This document shows positions 16,876 to 26,806 of a stretch of 64,000 nt of DNA, piece by piece. Below the pieces are notes generated by a model, which was given only the letters and a program-made list of their open reading frames with translations, ran no database searches and had not been told where the DNA came from. The first letter of the stretch is position 1, and every line of letters starts with the position of its first letter. Location: contig NZ_JACSWB010000207.1 in the NCBI RefSeq assembly GCF_016888135.1, forward strand, positions 62,001 to 126,000, given 5' to 3'. A program made the translations under genes and the position numbers. Source of the stretch: Leptolyngbya sp. CCY15150. Lineage in GTDB: Bacteria > Cyanobacteriota > Cyanobacteriia > RECH01.

Positions 16876-19800
16876 GGAGTTGGAAGGGTGTGGGAGGAGG
16901 AGGAGGTCAGGGCGACAATGTCTTCAAAACGAAAATCGTGGGTGAGTTTGGTGAGGGCAAGGGCAAGGGGTTGCTGGTTATCGGGCAATTGCTGAATGAG
17001 CTGCAGCACTAAGCGATCGCTACATCCACTGGCAGCGCGATGGAGCTGGGCCAGCCAGTCTGGGGGCATGGTGGCTAGGGCATCGGGGGTAAGCACCATC
17101 TGACTGGTCGCCACATCGGTTTGATCTTCATAGGAATAGTCAAGTCCTAGATGGTAGGACAGGAGGTCTAGCAGCCGTTGCTCTTGAACCGGCTTATACA
17201 AAAAGTCATCGCACCCTGCATTGAGAATATCAGCCCGATCATCTTCAAACACGCTACTCGTAACGGCAATAATGGGGGTCTGCCGACCCTGCTCCTCGGC
17301 TTTAATGCGTTGAGTCGCTTCATAGCCACTCATTACGGGCATCCGCATATCCATCAGAATGGCATGGGGGTGCCATTGTTGCCAAAGGGCGATCGCTTCT
17401 TCCCCATTCTCGGCCTCTTGGACGATAAAACCAATAAAGGTCAGCAACTTCACCAAGACATTACGACTATCTTCATGATCATCAACCACTAAAATCCGAC
17501 ATTCGGGTTGATCGGGCATCAGACCGATGACGCGCTGGGGGAGCGATCGCTCTGGCAGATCGGCAATACTAGCCAAACGCACCTGAATATAAAACTTGAA
17601 GGTGCTGCCTTGATCCAGTTCGCTGCTAACGGAAATTGCTCCCCCCATGAGCTGCACAAATTTTTGACTAATACTCAGCCCCAGCCCGGTTCCTTCCCGC
17701 TGGGCATGACCAGCCGCGGCCTGCTCGAAGGGCAAAAACAGGCGTTCCATATCGCTACGACCAATGCCCACCCCCGTATCACTGACCTCAAACCAAAGCA
17801 ACTGATATCGCTCCTGTGGATCCGAAGATGGCACCAAGTCCGTCGAGCGGGGCAGAGTATGCACCCGCAACACCACGCCGCCTTGGCGGGTAAATTTGAT
17901 GGCGTTGCCCAGTAGGTTGATCAGCACTTGCTGGAGCTTGCCTTCATCCGCCGTCACATAGCGCGGCACACCGGGTGAACGATGGAAGGCCAGGGTGAGA
18001 TCTTTTTCATGGGCCTTAAGGCGCAGCATATCTTCCAAGCCATCTAGCAAGTTGTATAAATCAAAGCTTTGCTCATTGAGATCAATCTGCCCGGCTTCAA
18101 TTTTAGACATCTCCAAGACATCATTGATCAGGGTGAGAAGGTGCTGGCCACTGCGGTTAATGATGTTCAGGTATTCCCGGTTGTCAGACCCCAGAGATAG
18201 ATCATGGTTCATCACTTGGCTAAATCCCAAAATGGCATTAAGCGGCGTGCGCAACTCATGGCTCATATTAGCCAAAAATTCGCTCTTAGCCCGATTGGCC
18301 GATTGGGCGGCATCCCTGGCATTGGCTAGCTCAATCGCTTGGAGCTGGGTACGCTGCAACAATTCGGCCTGCTGCACCGCCACGCCCAGTTGGGTGCCCA
18401 CATGGGTGGCGAGCTGAACGTCGCTATCTTTCCAATAGCGGGGGCGATCGTTTTGGTAGTGGGCGAGCAAACCCCAGAGGCGATCGCCCTGGAAAATTGG
18501 CACGGTGAGATAGGCTCGGGCCTGATAGCGCTCCAGCAGGCTAATGTAGCAAGGGGAAAATCCTGCCTGGTAAATATCGCGGACACAGAGAAACTGCGTA
18601 CCCCGAGCATAGCTTCCTCCCTGGGTTTCATGGAGATAGGTATCTTGGGTATCGCTGCCGCGCTTCGACCAGTCTTTGACGACACAGCTATCTTCTTGTA
18701 GTACCTCATCGTTCAAGCCACCTTCATGCCATTGGTCAATCACCAAGGGTTTCCAGCCCGCCCCCGCTGATTCAGCAATGAACTCGCCACTCCAATCGGC
18801 ATTAAAACGGTAAATGGCCACGCGATCGCACTGGAGCAATTGCCGCAGCTCTTGGGTGGTAGAACGAAAGATTTGCTCTAGATCCAAGGTTTGGCGCATC
18901 CGTTCAATCACATGTTGCGCTGCCCGCTGGCGTTCGGCTAGTTCCTTGAGGGCTTCTTGGGCCTGATGGCGATCGCGAATTTCATGCTGGAGGTCTCGGT
19001 TTTGCCGATCCAGCAACTGGCGCTGCTGCTGCTCCTGTTCCAACAGTTTCGCGTGCTGCAGAGCAATGCCTACCTGGGCAGCGATCGCCTGCAGCAGATG
19101 CATGTCCTCCTCCGTCCAGTCTCGCTGATGGTCGCATTGATGCAGCTCCAGCATTCCCGTTGGCTGCCCTTGGTAAGACGTGCGCACCGCCAGAATCGAC
19201 TGCACCTGCACCTGGTTCCACAACGGCTGTAGCGCAGCAAGACGCGGATCGGTTGCAACATCGGGAACAGGAATCACCTGATCATGGGCCAAGACAGCGA
19301 TCGCGTAGGAGTTATTGTGCAGCGGAATTTGAAACGTCATCGGCAGTTGATAGCCCGACTCCGCATAGACTGCCACGGTGGAAATAGCAGACGGCGGCGA
19401 CTGGCTGCAGGTGTGGATAATGCAGCGATTCACACCAAAGGTGCGAGCCACTTGAGCCACCGTCGTCTCAAAAATTTTCTTGCTGTCGATTTGCCAGCGA
19501 ATTTCATCGGTCACCTGACGGATCAGCAAGGCTTGATTAAGCTGCTGGGACAGGGCTTCCTCGGTCAGCTTGAGGTCGCTAATATCGCGTAGCGAACCCA
19601 CCATGCGCAGGGGCTGCCCGATGCTGTTCCACTGGGCCTTGCCCCGCACCAGCACCCATTTATAGGCACCATTGCTGCACTTCATGCGATATTCCGCCAT
19701 GAAGGTAGAACGCTGTCGCCGCAGATGGGTCTGGGCAGCCACCTCCACCAGTTCAGCATCATTGGGATGAATCCGCTGCAGCCACCTGTCATAGTTGAGC

Positions 19801-20966
19801 ACCAGCTCCGATGGCCCATAGCCCAAAATATCCGCAAAGCGATCGGAACAAACAATGTGGTTGCTGGGAATATCCCAATCCCAAATGCCGTCATTATTGC
19901 CGTCGAGGGCCAACTGCCAGCGCTCTTCACTTTGACTGAGAGCGTCTTGAATGCGCTTTTGCTCAAGAATGGCCCGTAGTTGGGACGCGATCGCCATAGA
20001 AAGCTGCATCTGCTTCGGTTCATCCGCATGGGGATGGGTGTAGAACACCAAGACAGCCAGCACGGGCGGCGTCTGGCAAGAGTCTACCTGGGGCACCTCC
20101 GCCTGGGGCGACACAATGGGAATCACCAACTTTCGCCCATAGCCCAAATCTGCCAGCCACCGTAACGGCTGACTGCCCCAATCCTCCGGACTGCCCAGCG
20201 TGCCCCACATGGGCTCCCCCGACTGCCATACCTGCCCTTCTAAACCTTGATGGGGCTGCAGCGTGATCGCCTGAAGATGCTGCTGACTTTCCTCTAGCTC
20301 CACAACGTGGCTGGCGCAGAGTTTAGGCTGGGCATACCACATAAAGCTACAGGCTAAGGTGTTGGGATCCGTGGGCATCCAGGCGCAGCCATAGCCAAAG
20401 TCCAACACATTGCATAGATACCTCAGCACCACGTCTAGAGCGGCATTCAGGTCTGGCGCACTGCTCACCTCCTGCATCATGGACAGCAACACCTGGTTTT
20501 GAGCTTCCGCCTGGGTGCGATCGCGGATTTCCTGCTGAAGGCGTTGATTTTTCTGCAGCAACTGCTGCTGGAGATGGCGGATGTGCAATTGATGCTGAAT
20601 GCGAACCACCACTTCCTGAATATTCAGAGGCTTGGTCAGGTAATCAGCACCGCCCACCTCAAACGCCCGCACCTTATCCAACGGCTCTTCTAAAGCACTG
20701 ACAAAAATGACAGGTATATCTGCCGTCGCTGGATGAGCCTTCAGCCGCCGACAAAGTTCATACCCATCCATCTGCGGCATACGAATATCTAGCAGCACAA
20801 GGTCGCAGGACATGTGAGCCAAATTGTGGAGCGCTTGCTCTGGACTCAAAGCCATGGTGGCTTGATAGCCTTCCTGTTCTAACAGTTGGCATAAAATCCG
20901 AGCATTTGGCAAAATGTCATCGACAACCAGAATGTGGCCAGCAGTGTCAGAGGTAGGTGGGTTCAT
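16872..20966 (-). CDS. Large hybrid histidine kinase: REC-GAF-PAS-GAF-GAF-HisKA-HATPase-REC
   Basis: About 1364 residues from the ATG at 20966. An in-frame start at 21074 would add 36 residues; neither start has a good ribosome site, and 20966 puts the receiver close to the N terminus. Order: receiver with Asp60 (LLDIRMP); coiled coil; GAF; PAS near 352-470 (GIWDWD); a second GAF; a third, phytochrome/CBCR-like GAF with a candidate bilin Cys806 (SPCY); HisKA with His903 (MSHELRTP); HATPase (DTGVGIG, GTGLGLS); and a C-terminal receiver with Asp1206 (LMDMRMP). No membrane segment is seen. It is coupled by ATGA overlap to the next kinase. I infer a phosphorelay sensing light, redox or a small ligand. 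Confidence 0.92.
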   Translation of the reverse strand: MNPPTSDTAGHILVVDDILPNARILCQLLEQEGYQATMALSPEQALHNLAHMSCDLVLLDIRMPQMDGYELCRRLKAHPATADIPVIFVSALEEPLDKVRAFEVGGADYLTKPLNIQEVVVRIQHQLHIRHLQQQLLQKNQRLQQEIRDRTQAEAQNQVLLSMMQEVSSAPDLNAALDVVLRYLCNVLDFGYGCAWMPTDPNTLACSFMWYAQPKLCASHVVELEESQQHLQAITLQPHQGLEGQVWQSGEPMWGTLGSPEDWGSQPLRWLADLGYGRKLVIPIVSPQAEVPQVDSCQTPPVLAVLVFYTHPHADEPKQMQLSMAIASQLRAILEQKRIQDALSQSEERWQLALDGNNDGIWDWDIPSNHIVCSDRFADILGYGPSELVLNYDRWLQRIHPNDAELVEVAAQTHLRRQRSTFMAEYRMKCSNGAYKWVLVRGKAQWNSIGQPLRMVGSLRDISDLKLTEEALSQQLNQALLIRQVTDEIRWQIDSKKIFETTVAQVARTFGVNRCIIHTCSQSPPSAISTVAVYAESGYQLPMTFQIPLHNNSYAIAVLAHDQVIPVPDVATDPRLAALQPLWNQVQVQSILAVRTSYQGQPTGMLELHQCDHQRDWTEEDMHLLQAIAAQVGIALQHAKLLEQEQQQRQLLDRQNRDLQHEIRDRHQAQEALKELAERQRAAQHVIERMRQTLDLEQIFRSTTQELRQLLQCDRVAIYRFNADWSGEFIAESAGAGWKPLVIDQWHEGGLNDEVLQEDSCVVKDWSKRGSDTQDTYLHETQGGSYARGTQFLCVRDIYQAGFSPCYISLLERYQARAYLTVPIFQGDRLWGLLAHYQNDRPRYWKDSDVQLATHVGTQLGVAVQQAELLQRTQLQAIELANARDAAQSANRAKSEFLANMSHELRTPLNAILGFSQVMNHDLSLGSDNREYLNIINRSGQHLLTLINDVLEMSKIEAGQIDLNEQSFDLYNLLDGLEDMLRLKAHEKDLTLAFHRSPGVPRYVTADEGKLQQVLINLLGNAIKFTRQGGVVLRVHTLPRSTDLVPSSDPQERYQLLWFEVSDTGVGIGRSDMERLFLPFEQAAAGHAQREGTGLGLSISQKFVQLMGGAISVSSELDQGSTFKFYIQVRLASIADLPERSLPQRVIGLMPDQPECRILVVDDHEDSRNVLVKLLTFIGFIVQEAENGEEAIALWQQWHPHAILMDMRMPVMSGYEATQRIKAEEQGRQTPIIAVTSSVFEDDRADILNAGCDDFLYKPVQEQRLLDLLSYHLGLDYSYEDQTDVATSQMVLTPDALATMPPDWLAQLHRAASGCSDRLVLQLIQQLPDNQQPLALALTKLTHDFRFEDIVALTSSSSHTLPTP

Positions 20967-21918
20967 GGTCGAGAGGTGCAAATGTGCCAGAGATACTGGC
21001 GGAGGATGAAATGGCATCTGCTCTAGCTCAGGGTGATGTACATGGAGGGCGATCGCCCCATAAAACCCTTGCATAGCCCAAAAGCAGAGGAGGGTGAAAC
21101 AGCATTAGGTTGACTTATATCTCATCTTAGGAGCCTTGGTGGGAGTGCAGGCTCTACCCCCAGATAGGGCTTAAGTAGACAACGATGAACCCATGCTCAG
21201 ATCGACATAGACAGGGGCATGACGCTGGTTAGGGTAGTCTTCCAAGCATCAGGTCTAACGATCGCAAGCGTGAGCAACACCATCTCTCCTCTCAAGCCTC
21301 GCTTGAGGTGTTTGGCCTTGTAGGTATTCGAATCGCTACCTCGAAGAGTGTCCCAGCTTAGACCAATGGGATGAGTCACAGTTCCAAGCCCCCATCGATG
21401 ACATAGCTCTCTGTAGGCTGCAAGGTTGCCTACAGCACCGCAAGGGCAACAACTGCCTAAACTGATACACACTCAGGAATTCTAAACCCCGACAGAGGTT
21501 GGCAAGCAACGAAATGGTGAGTCGTCTAGGCACCCTGATGCAGCCTAGGGGACTAACGCATACCCAGGGCGATCGCCTAGTAGACGTTAGACACTACTAC
21601 CCTATCGAATATTTTCAGGAGAAAGTGATCGATTTTCCAATATAAAGGTGAGGAAATTCCCGAACCTATGTGTTTTTTGATGAACAAGAAGAATAGGGAT
21701 CCTCTACCAATCCCGGTTGACGGACACACCTTGCTTCCCATGCCTTTTCCCAAAAGGTAGGGGACGTCTAAGGAGTCATGGTCTCCCAAGCCCTCTTCCC
21801 GCCTGGCAGAAAGGCTTAGGGCCAGGGCAGCAGCCATGGTTCGCCCACACCTGAGCGTCAATCTACCTGACCGTCAATCTACCTTGTCAACCAACACCAC
21901 CCCCTACCAGGATGAACG
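20967..21918. other. Long spacer with hairpins, no convincing gene
   Basis: A 950-bp gap between divergent signalling genes. Reading frames here (for example minus-strand 21197-21472 and 21577-21861) match no family I know. Hairpins are clustered: CTCAAGC/GCTTGAG (21291-21307, 3-nt loop), AGGTA/TACCT (21322-21341) and CTGTAGGC/GCCTACAG (21411-21435). This could be an unidentified structured RNA or decayed mobile DNA. It must also hold the two divergent promoters. Confidence 0.45.
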
Positions 21919-23046
21919 GTGAACAGAATGCCTGAATCATCTCGTCCCCCCTTGCCTCGGTTGTCCCCCACAACCAGCTACTACATCCGTCGCTTGCTGC
22001 ATCAAAACCTTGATCAGCTGCGATCGGTCTTAGCCAGCGGAGCTGGGCTGGAGGCCAACCCCCTCTCTGACCTCAACGAGGTGATGGGAAGCCTATATTT
22101 GGAGGCAGATGAGCTGAAGGAAGCTGTTCAAAGCATCGAGCACCTAGCCACCTGTCATCAGGCTCTCGCCACCCAAGGCGGACTCCATCGCCAAGAACTA
22201 GAGCAAACCCAGTCGGAAATTTTTTGGCTGCTAGGGTTTCGGCTAGATCGCCCTGAACATCGAGGGCTATTGCTGCTGGTGGATGATCAGCCTGAAAATT
22301 TGCGATTGCTATCGACCACCCTCAGTAAGCAGGGCTATGACATTCGCAGTACCGTGAGCGGCTCCATGGCGATTACGGCGGCGAAAACGGCGAAGCCCGA
22401 TCTGGTCTTGCTGGACATCATGATGCCGGGGATGGATGGCTATGAGGTCTGCCGCGAGCTGAAGTCCCAGGTGGAAACCGCCGACATTCCCATCATTTTT
22501 GTCAGCGCCATCGACGACACCTTCGATAAGGTTAAGGCCTTTCAAGCTGGCGGAGCCGACTACATTACCAAACCCTTTCGCATTGAAGAAGTGGCCGCCC
22601 GCATTGAAAATCAAATGCAAATTCGCCAGCTTCAGCAGCGGCTGCGGGGGCAAAATGTACGGCTTGAGGAAGAACTGCAGCGTATTAAGACCGAGCAAAA
22701 CCAAGCCGAGCTGATGCGGCTAGCGATGGCGCAAATTGGCGACTACGTTCTATTTTGTGATGACCAAGCCCAAGTCATCCATGGCAACGAGCCAGCCTGC
22801 AAGCACCTCGGCTATTCCTATAGCGATTTGCTCACCCTCAGCCTCTACACCATCGCCCCCACCCTAACGCCCGACCAGTGGTCTGGATATCGCCAAAAGC
22901 TAAGGGATTGGGGCTTTATCACCCTGCAAATGGAGCATCAATCGGTCACCCAGCAAGCGATCGCTGTTTCCCTAGGGATGCATTACTTTAAACAAAATGG
23001 TCAGGAGCGCTTTTGTCTGGTTGCTCGAAAACTGGTGACGGCCTAA
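21919..23046 (+). CDS. Response regulator with helical N-terminal and PAS-like C-terminal domain
   Basis: 375 residues, from GTG at 21919 with AGGA 7 nt upstream. Residues ~15-108 form a helical region of unknown type. The receiver domain (~115-235) has VDD, phosphoacceptor Asp166 (LLDIMMP) and Lys218 (ADYITKP). A short coiled coil (to ~262) leads to a PAS-like domain (~268-371, GDYVLFCDDQAQVIHGNEPAC, broken here for length only). There is no kinase, DNA-binding, GGDEF or EAL domain. It is divergent from the two kinases at 15418-20966 and may be their phosphorylation target. Output is probably by protein-protein contact. Confidence 0.88.
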   Translation: MNRMPESSRPPLPRLSPTTSYYIRRLLHQNLDQLRSVLASGAGLEANPLSDLNEVMGSLYLEADELKEAVQSIEHLATCHQALATQGGLHRQELEQTQSEIFWLLGFRLDRPEHRGLLLLVDDQPENLRLLSTTLSKQGYDIRSTVSGSMAITAAKTAKPDLVLLDIMMPGMDGYEVCRELKSQVETADIPIIFVSAIDDTFDKVKAFQAGGADYITKPFRIEEVAARIENQMQIRQLQQRLRGQNVRLEEELQRIKTEQNQAELMRLAMAQIGDYVLFCDDQAQVIHGNEPACKHLGYSYSDLLTLSLYTIAPTLTPDQWSGYRQKLRDWGFITLQMEHQSVTQQAIAVSLGMHYFKQNGQERFCLVARKLVTA

Positions 23047-23080
23047 TGACTCATCTATGACTGTCTAATGGCAGATCTAA

Positions 23081-23140
23081 GGGTTGATTTAAGGATTGAT
23101 TTAAGGATTGATTTAAGGGTTGATTTAGCGGTTGATCTGC
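23081..23140. repeat. 12-bp tandem repeat, five units
   Basis: The unit GG(G/A)TTGATTTAA is repeated, with the last two copies drifting (GGGTTGATTTAG, CGGTTGATCTGC). It lies just after the response regulator gene and before the large GH15-like gene. A frame through it would encode a DLRVDLRID-type peptide, which is a by-product of the repeat. Confidence 0.9.
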
Positions 23141-23258
23141 TGGCTGAACAATCTGATCATGTTGCACAACGGTACGATGATGGGCATTCTGGTAGGAGCG
23201 ATCGCTTCCACTGTTTGCGTCGTCGTCATTGCGTCATCATTGTTGGATGCTTAGTTGG

Positions 23259-26200
23259 ATGCCTATGTCTCAGCCTCATGCCCATTCTGCTGCCTACCCC
23301 ACCACCCAAGGAGCACTGCGCGATCGCCTCGATACCTACTACCAAGACATCAAAGCGGTGATCTTAAACCGTCAGCACCCGATTACGGGCCTGCTGCCCG
23401 CCAGCACCGCCATCAATAGCCACGGCAACTATACTGACGCCTGGGTGCGCGACAATGTGTACAGCATTCTGGCTGTATGGGGTTTGGGGCTAGCCTACCG
23501 CAAATGCGATCGCGATCAGGGGCGCGCCTATGAGCTAGACCACAGTGTCATCAAGCTGATGCGCGGCTTACTGACCTCCATGATGAAGCAGTCCAACAAA
23601 ATTGAGCGCTTCAAGACCACCCAGTCGCCCATGGATGCCCTCCATGCCAAGTACCGCACCAGCACCGGCGAAACGGTGGTCGGCGATCATGAATGGGGAC
23701 ACCTACAGCTTGATGCCACCTCCATCTACCTGCTGATGTTGGCGCAGATGACTGCGTCCGGTCTGCGCATTATCTACACCCTCGATGAAGTCAACGTGGT
23801 GCAAAATCTGGTGTACTACATCGGCCGCGCCTACCGCACCCCCGACTATGGCATCTGGGAACGGGGCAACAAGATTAACCATGGTGACCCAGAGCTGAAT
23901 GCCAGCTCCATCGGCATGGCCAAGGCGGCCCTTGAAGCGATGAACGGCATCAACCTTTTTGGCATCGAGGGCGATCAGTCCTCCGTCATCCACGTGCTGC
24001 CCGATGAGATTGCCCGCACCCGCAGCACCCTAGAATCCCTACTGCCCAGGGAATCCGGCTCCAAGGAAGTGGATGCGGCCCTGCTGAGCGTCATCGGCTT
24101 CCCCGCCTTCGCCATTGATAACCCCAACTTGGTCGATCGCACCCGCCGCAACGTAGTGGACAAACTCCAGGGCAACTACGGCTGCAAGCGCTTCCTGCGG
24201 GATGGGCACCAAACGGTGATTGAAGACAGCCAGCGGTTGCACTATGAGCCCATTGAACTCAAGCAGTTTGAGCATATCGAATGCGAGTGGCCGCTGTTTT
24301 ACACCTACCTGTTCCTCGACGCGATCTTTCGGGGCGATCGCCCTCAGATCGACGACTATCAGCAGCGCCTGCAATCGGTGCTGGTGGAACAGAATGGGCG
24401 GATGCTGCTTCCCGAACTGTACTATGTCCCCCAAGAGCATCTGGATGCCGAACGCGACGACCCCGGCAGCCAACCCCGCCAACCCAATGACAATGTCCCG
24501 CTGGTCTGGGCCCAGAGCCTCTACTACCTAGGGCTGCTGCTGTCCGACCATTTGATTGCCGTGGGCGATCTCGATCCTCTAGGACGGCATTTATCCCTCC
24601 AGGCTCCCCAAGCGCCGCTGGTGCAAGTTGCCCTGATTGCCGAAGATGAAGCCCTGCAGGCCCAGCTATCCACCTATGGCGTGCCCACCCAGGTACCCAC
24701 CCAAGTGGAGCCGGTGCAAATTCGCCATGCCGCAGAGCTAGCCGTTATCTACAGCCAAATTGGCCGCAACGACGTATTAGGGCTATCAGGACGTCCCCTG
24801 CGTCGCTTGCGCAGTCTGACCACATCACGCCTCTTCTACGTCCATGGTGATGCAATAGCTTTCTTACCTTCATTTTTGGATCAGCAACAGTTTTATCTGA
24901 CCATCGACTACCATTTCCTGGTTGCCCAAATCAAAGGTGAACTAGCCTATATTCAGCGCCACTGGAGCCAGCTAGGACGACCCACCCTCACCCTTTTGCT
25001 GACCCACAGTATGTTTGAAGTAGGTCAGCCCAGCGCCATTGGTGAATCGCCGTTATTACAATTGATTCAGGAATTGATGAGCGGCCGCTGTGATGATGTC
25101 TCCGTGCGCGTTGCGCCGCTGAATCAATTAATGTCCACAGCAGCGGTAGAGCGCATTGATTTCGTCCATGACTTCCGCTTTAGCCAAGCCCCCGTGCGCC
25201 CCGTACCCCCCAAACCCCAATTCTTACCCTTTGATCCAGCGGTCAACCAACCGCTGACCGGCCCCCAGGAGTTTTTGCTGGAATGCGAAACCGAAGCTGA
25301 AGCAATTCTAGATCGCTTAAAACAATCCGCCAGCCTCTATGAACAGATCGAGCTGCTAGACACCCTTTGTGAAGTAGAAGGACTCACCTACGAACTTCCC
25401 TGGGAAAGCGATCGCCCCCTAACGGTGGCAGACTTGCTGGATGAAGTCTACGAAAAAGCCACCCAGCTTGAGCTGTGGTCAATTATTCGCAAAGCCGCTG
25501 GACTCCTCAATAAGATCGACATTGGTTTATCCGATGCGGTGATGGAAATCCTAGTGCGCCAAAAGCAAATTACCGTAGGCAAGGCCTTCAGCCAAGCTTC
25601 TCTGATCGATCGCCCCATGTCTCACCTAGAGATCATGCACAAAATCCAGGACTTCTGTGGAGAGGATATTCGCGATCGCTCCCTCACCCAAGAAATGCTG
25701 ATTTACCTCAGCATCCTGCTAAAAACCGACCCCAGTGTATTCCGAGGCTTTCTCACCCTGCGCGTAAGTTATCTGACCCTCCTAATCACCACGGAGCTAG
25801 CCCAGGAACTCCATGTCACCCAAGACGAAGCCTACGAGCATCTGATGCAGCTTAGTCCCTTTGAGATCAAAACTCGCCTGCGCCAAGTGCTGGCAGGCTA
25901 TGAAGGACATAACAAAGCCCTGATGCAGCAGGAGTCCTTACATATCCGTCAGCAACAGGCCATTCAATGGGTGGTCTTACCCGAAGAAAGCAGCATTCCT
26001 ACACCGGAAAGCTGGCGACGGCAGCGGCAGCTCGACGGCTCTTTGAACCGCGTGCCAGAAGGATTTTATCCTGGCGTATGGCAGGTATTACACCACTGTC
26101 GCGGCTTGGTGATTGGCGATAAGTTAGAGCGGCGCAATCGTCTCGATGGCGAAGTGATTGTGTCAGAAATGACGCCCGAGGAAAAGAACTTCGCCCTGCG

Positions 26201-26543
26201 GGTGGAGCATTTACTCAACAAGATCCAGGCTCCAGAATATCGCCAAGTCAACATCGAGGCGCTGATGGAACTAGCCGTTCTGGCTGACGAAAACCCAGAT
26301 CTACAGATTGAAGACTACATTGTCATGGATGTCCTCATCGGTCATGCGGTGCGCCTGGGTTGGCTAACCCATCATCCCGACCATAGCGATCGCTACGATG
26401 AATTCAAAGCGGAAGCCTGGCAAGCGTTCTACGATAGTTCGCCCCGCACCTGCGCCGAATATATCGCCCAAGCGCTGCAGTTCCTCACGGAGCTGGGCGA
26501 GTCGAATCCGGTCGATGAGGAAGCGATCGCTGAGGTGAGCTAA
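23259..26543 (+). CDS. Phosphorylase-kinase alpha/beta-like (GH15-like) protein
   Basis: About 1094 residues. The N-terminal half resembles the (alpha/alpha)6-barrel of glucoamylase (GH15) and eukaryotic phosphorylase kinase alpha/beta subunits: HGNYTDAWVRDNVY, GDHEWGHLQLDATSIYLL, YGIWERGNKINHGDPE and a DAIFRGDRPQIDDYQ segment. Cyanobacteria commonly carry one such long protein, whose role is not settled; a link to glycogen or carbohydrate metabolism is the natural guess. The start is uncertain: ATG 23259 and 23265 are candidates, and an earlier frame to 23229 overlaps the spacer. The C-terminal ~450 residues are helical and acidic with no recognised motif. Confidence 0.85.
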   Translation: MPMSQPHAHSAAYPTTQGALRDRLDTYYQDIKAVILNRQHPITGLLPASTAINSHGNYTDAWVRDNVYSILAVWGLGLAYRKCDRDQGRAYELDHSVIKLMRGLLTSMMKQSNKIERFKTTQSPMDALHAKYRTSTGETVVGDHEWGHLQLDATSIYLLMLAQMTASGLRIIYTLDEVNVVQNLVYYIGRAYRTPDYGIWERGNKINHGDPELNASSIGMAKAALEAMNGINLFGIEGDQSSVIHVLPDEIARTRSTLESLLPRESGSKEVDAALLSVIGFPAFAIDNPNLVDRTRRNVVDKLQGNYGCKRFLRDGHQTVIEDSQRLHYEPIELKQFEHIECEWPLFYTYLFLDAIFRGDRPQIDDYQQRLQSVLVEQNGRMLLPELYYVPQEHLDAERDDPGSQPRQPNDNVPLVWAQSLYYLGLLLSDHLIAVGDLDPLGRHLSLQAPQAPLVQVALIAEDEALQAQLSTYGVPTQVPTQVEPVQIRHAAELAVIYSQIGRNDVLGLSGRPLRRLRSLTTSRLFYVHGDAIAFLPSFLDQQQFYLTIDYHFLVAQIKGELAYIQRHWSQLGRPTLTLLLTHSMFEVGQPSAIGESPLLQLIQELMSGRCDDVSVRVAPLNQLMSTAAVERIDFVHDFRFSQAPVRPVPPKPQFLPFDPAVNQPLTGPQEFLLECETEAEAILDRLKQSASLYEQIELLDTLCEVEGLTYELPWESDRPLTVADLLDEVYEKATQLELWSIIRKAAGLLNKIDIGLSDAVMEILVRQKQITVGKAFSQASLIDRPMSHLEIMHKIQDFCGEDIRDRSLTQEMLIYLSILLKTDPSVFRGFLTLRVSYLTLLITTELAQELHVTQDEAYEHLMQLSPFEIKTRLRQVLAGYEGHNKALMQQESLHIRQQQAIQWVVLPEESSIPTPESWRRQRQLDGSLNRVPEGFYPGVWQVLHHCRGLVIGDKLERRNRLDGEVIVSEMTPEEKNFALRVEHLLNKIQAPEYRQVNIEALMELAVLADENPDLQIEDYIVMDVLIGHAVRLGWLTHHPDHSDRYDEFKAEAWQAFYDSSPRTCAEYIAQALQFLTELGESNPVDEEAIAEVS

Positions 26544-26806
26544 GCATCTGGGGAGCGATCGCTGTTGTCCGCCAACGGGGTTCAGCGATCGCCCTCAGGC
26601 ACCATGAACAGCCGTCATCAAGACGTTGATCCTGTCCTAACGCCTCTACTCAACCCCAAAGATTCCCATCGCCCCGTCTTGATTCGTTGACAAACCGCCT
26701 GCCCGTAGATGCCACGATGAAGGCAGGTCATAAAAAAAACAGGCGATCGCCGCCATTTTTCCTGATTTCCGGTTAGGATTTACAGCGCAACCATCCGACA
26801 ACAGCG

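Noticed and set aside
21197-21861. Minus-strand frames of 91 and 94 codons in the signalling spacer
   Set aside because: No ribosome site, no recognisable domain, and the region is hairpin-rich; better treated as non-coding or decayed DNA.
23068-23361. 97-codon frame starting with DLRVDLRID-type repeats
   Set aside because: Its start is encoded by a 12-bp tandem repeat and its end overlaps the GH15-like gene in another frame.
26696-26740. CCTGCC/GGCAGG hairpin next to A8 as a terminator
   Set aside because: The run is A on the strand where the stem would be followed by it, and on the other strand the T-run precedes the stem, so it does not fit either direction.
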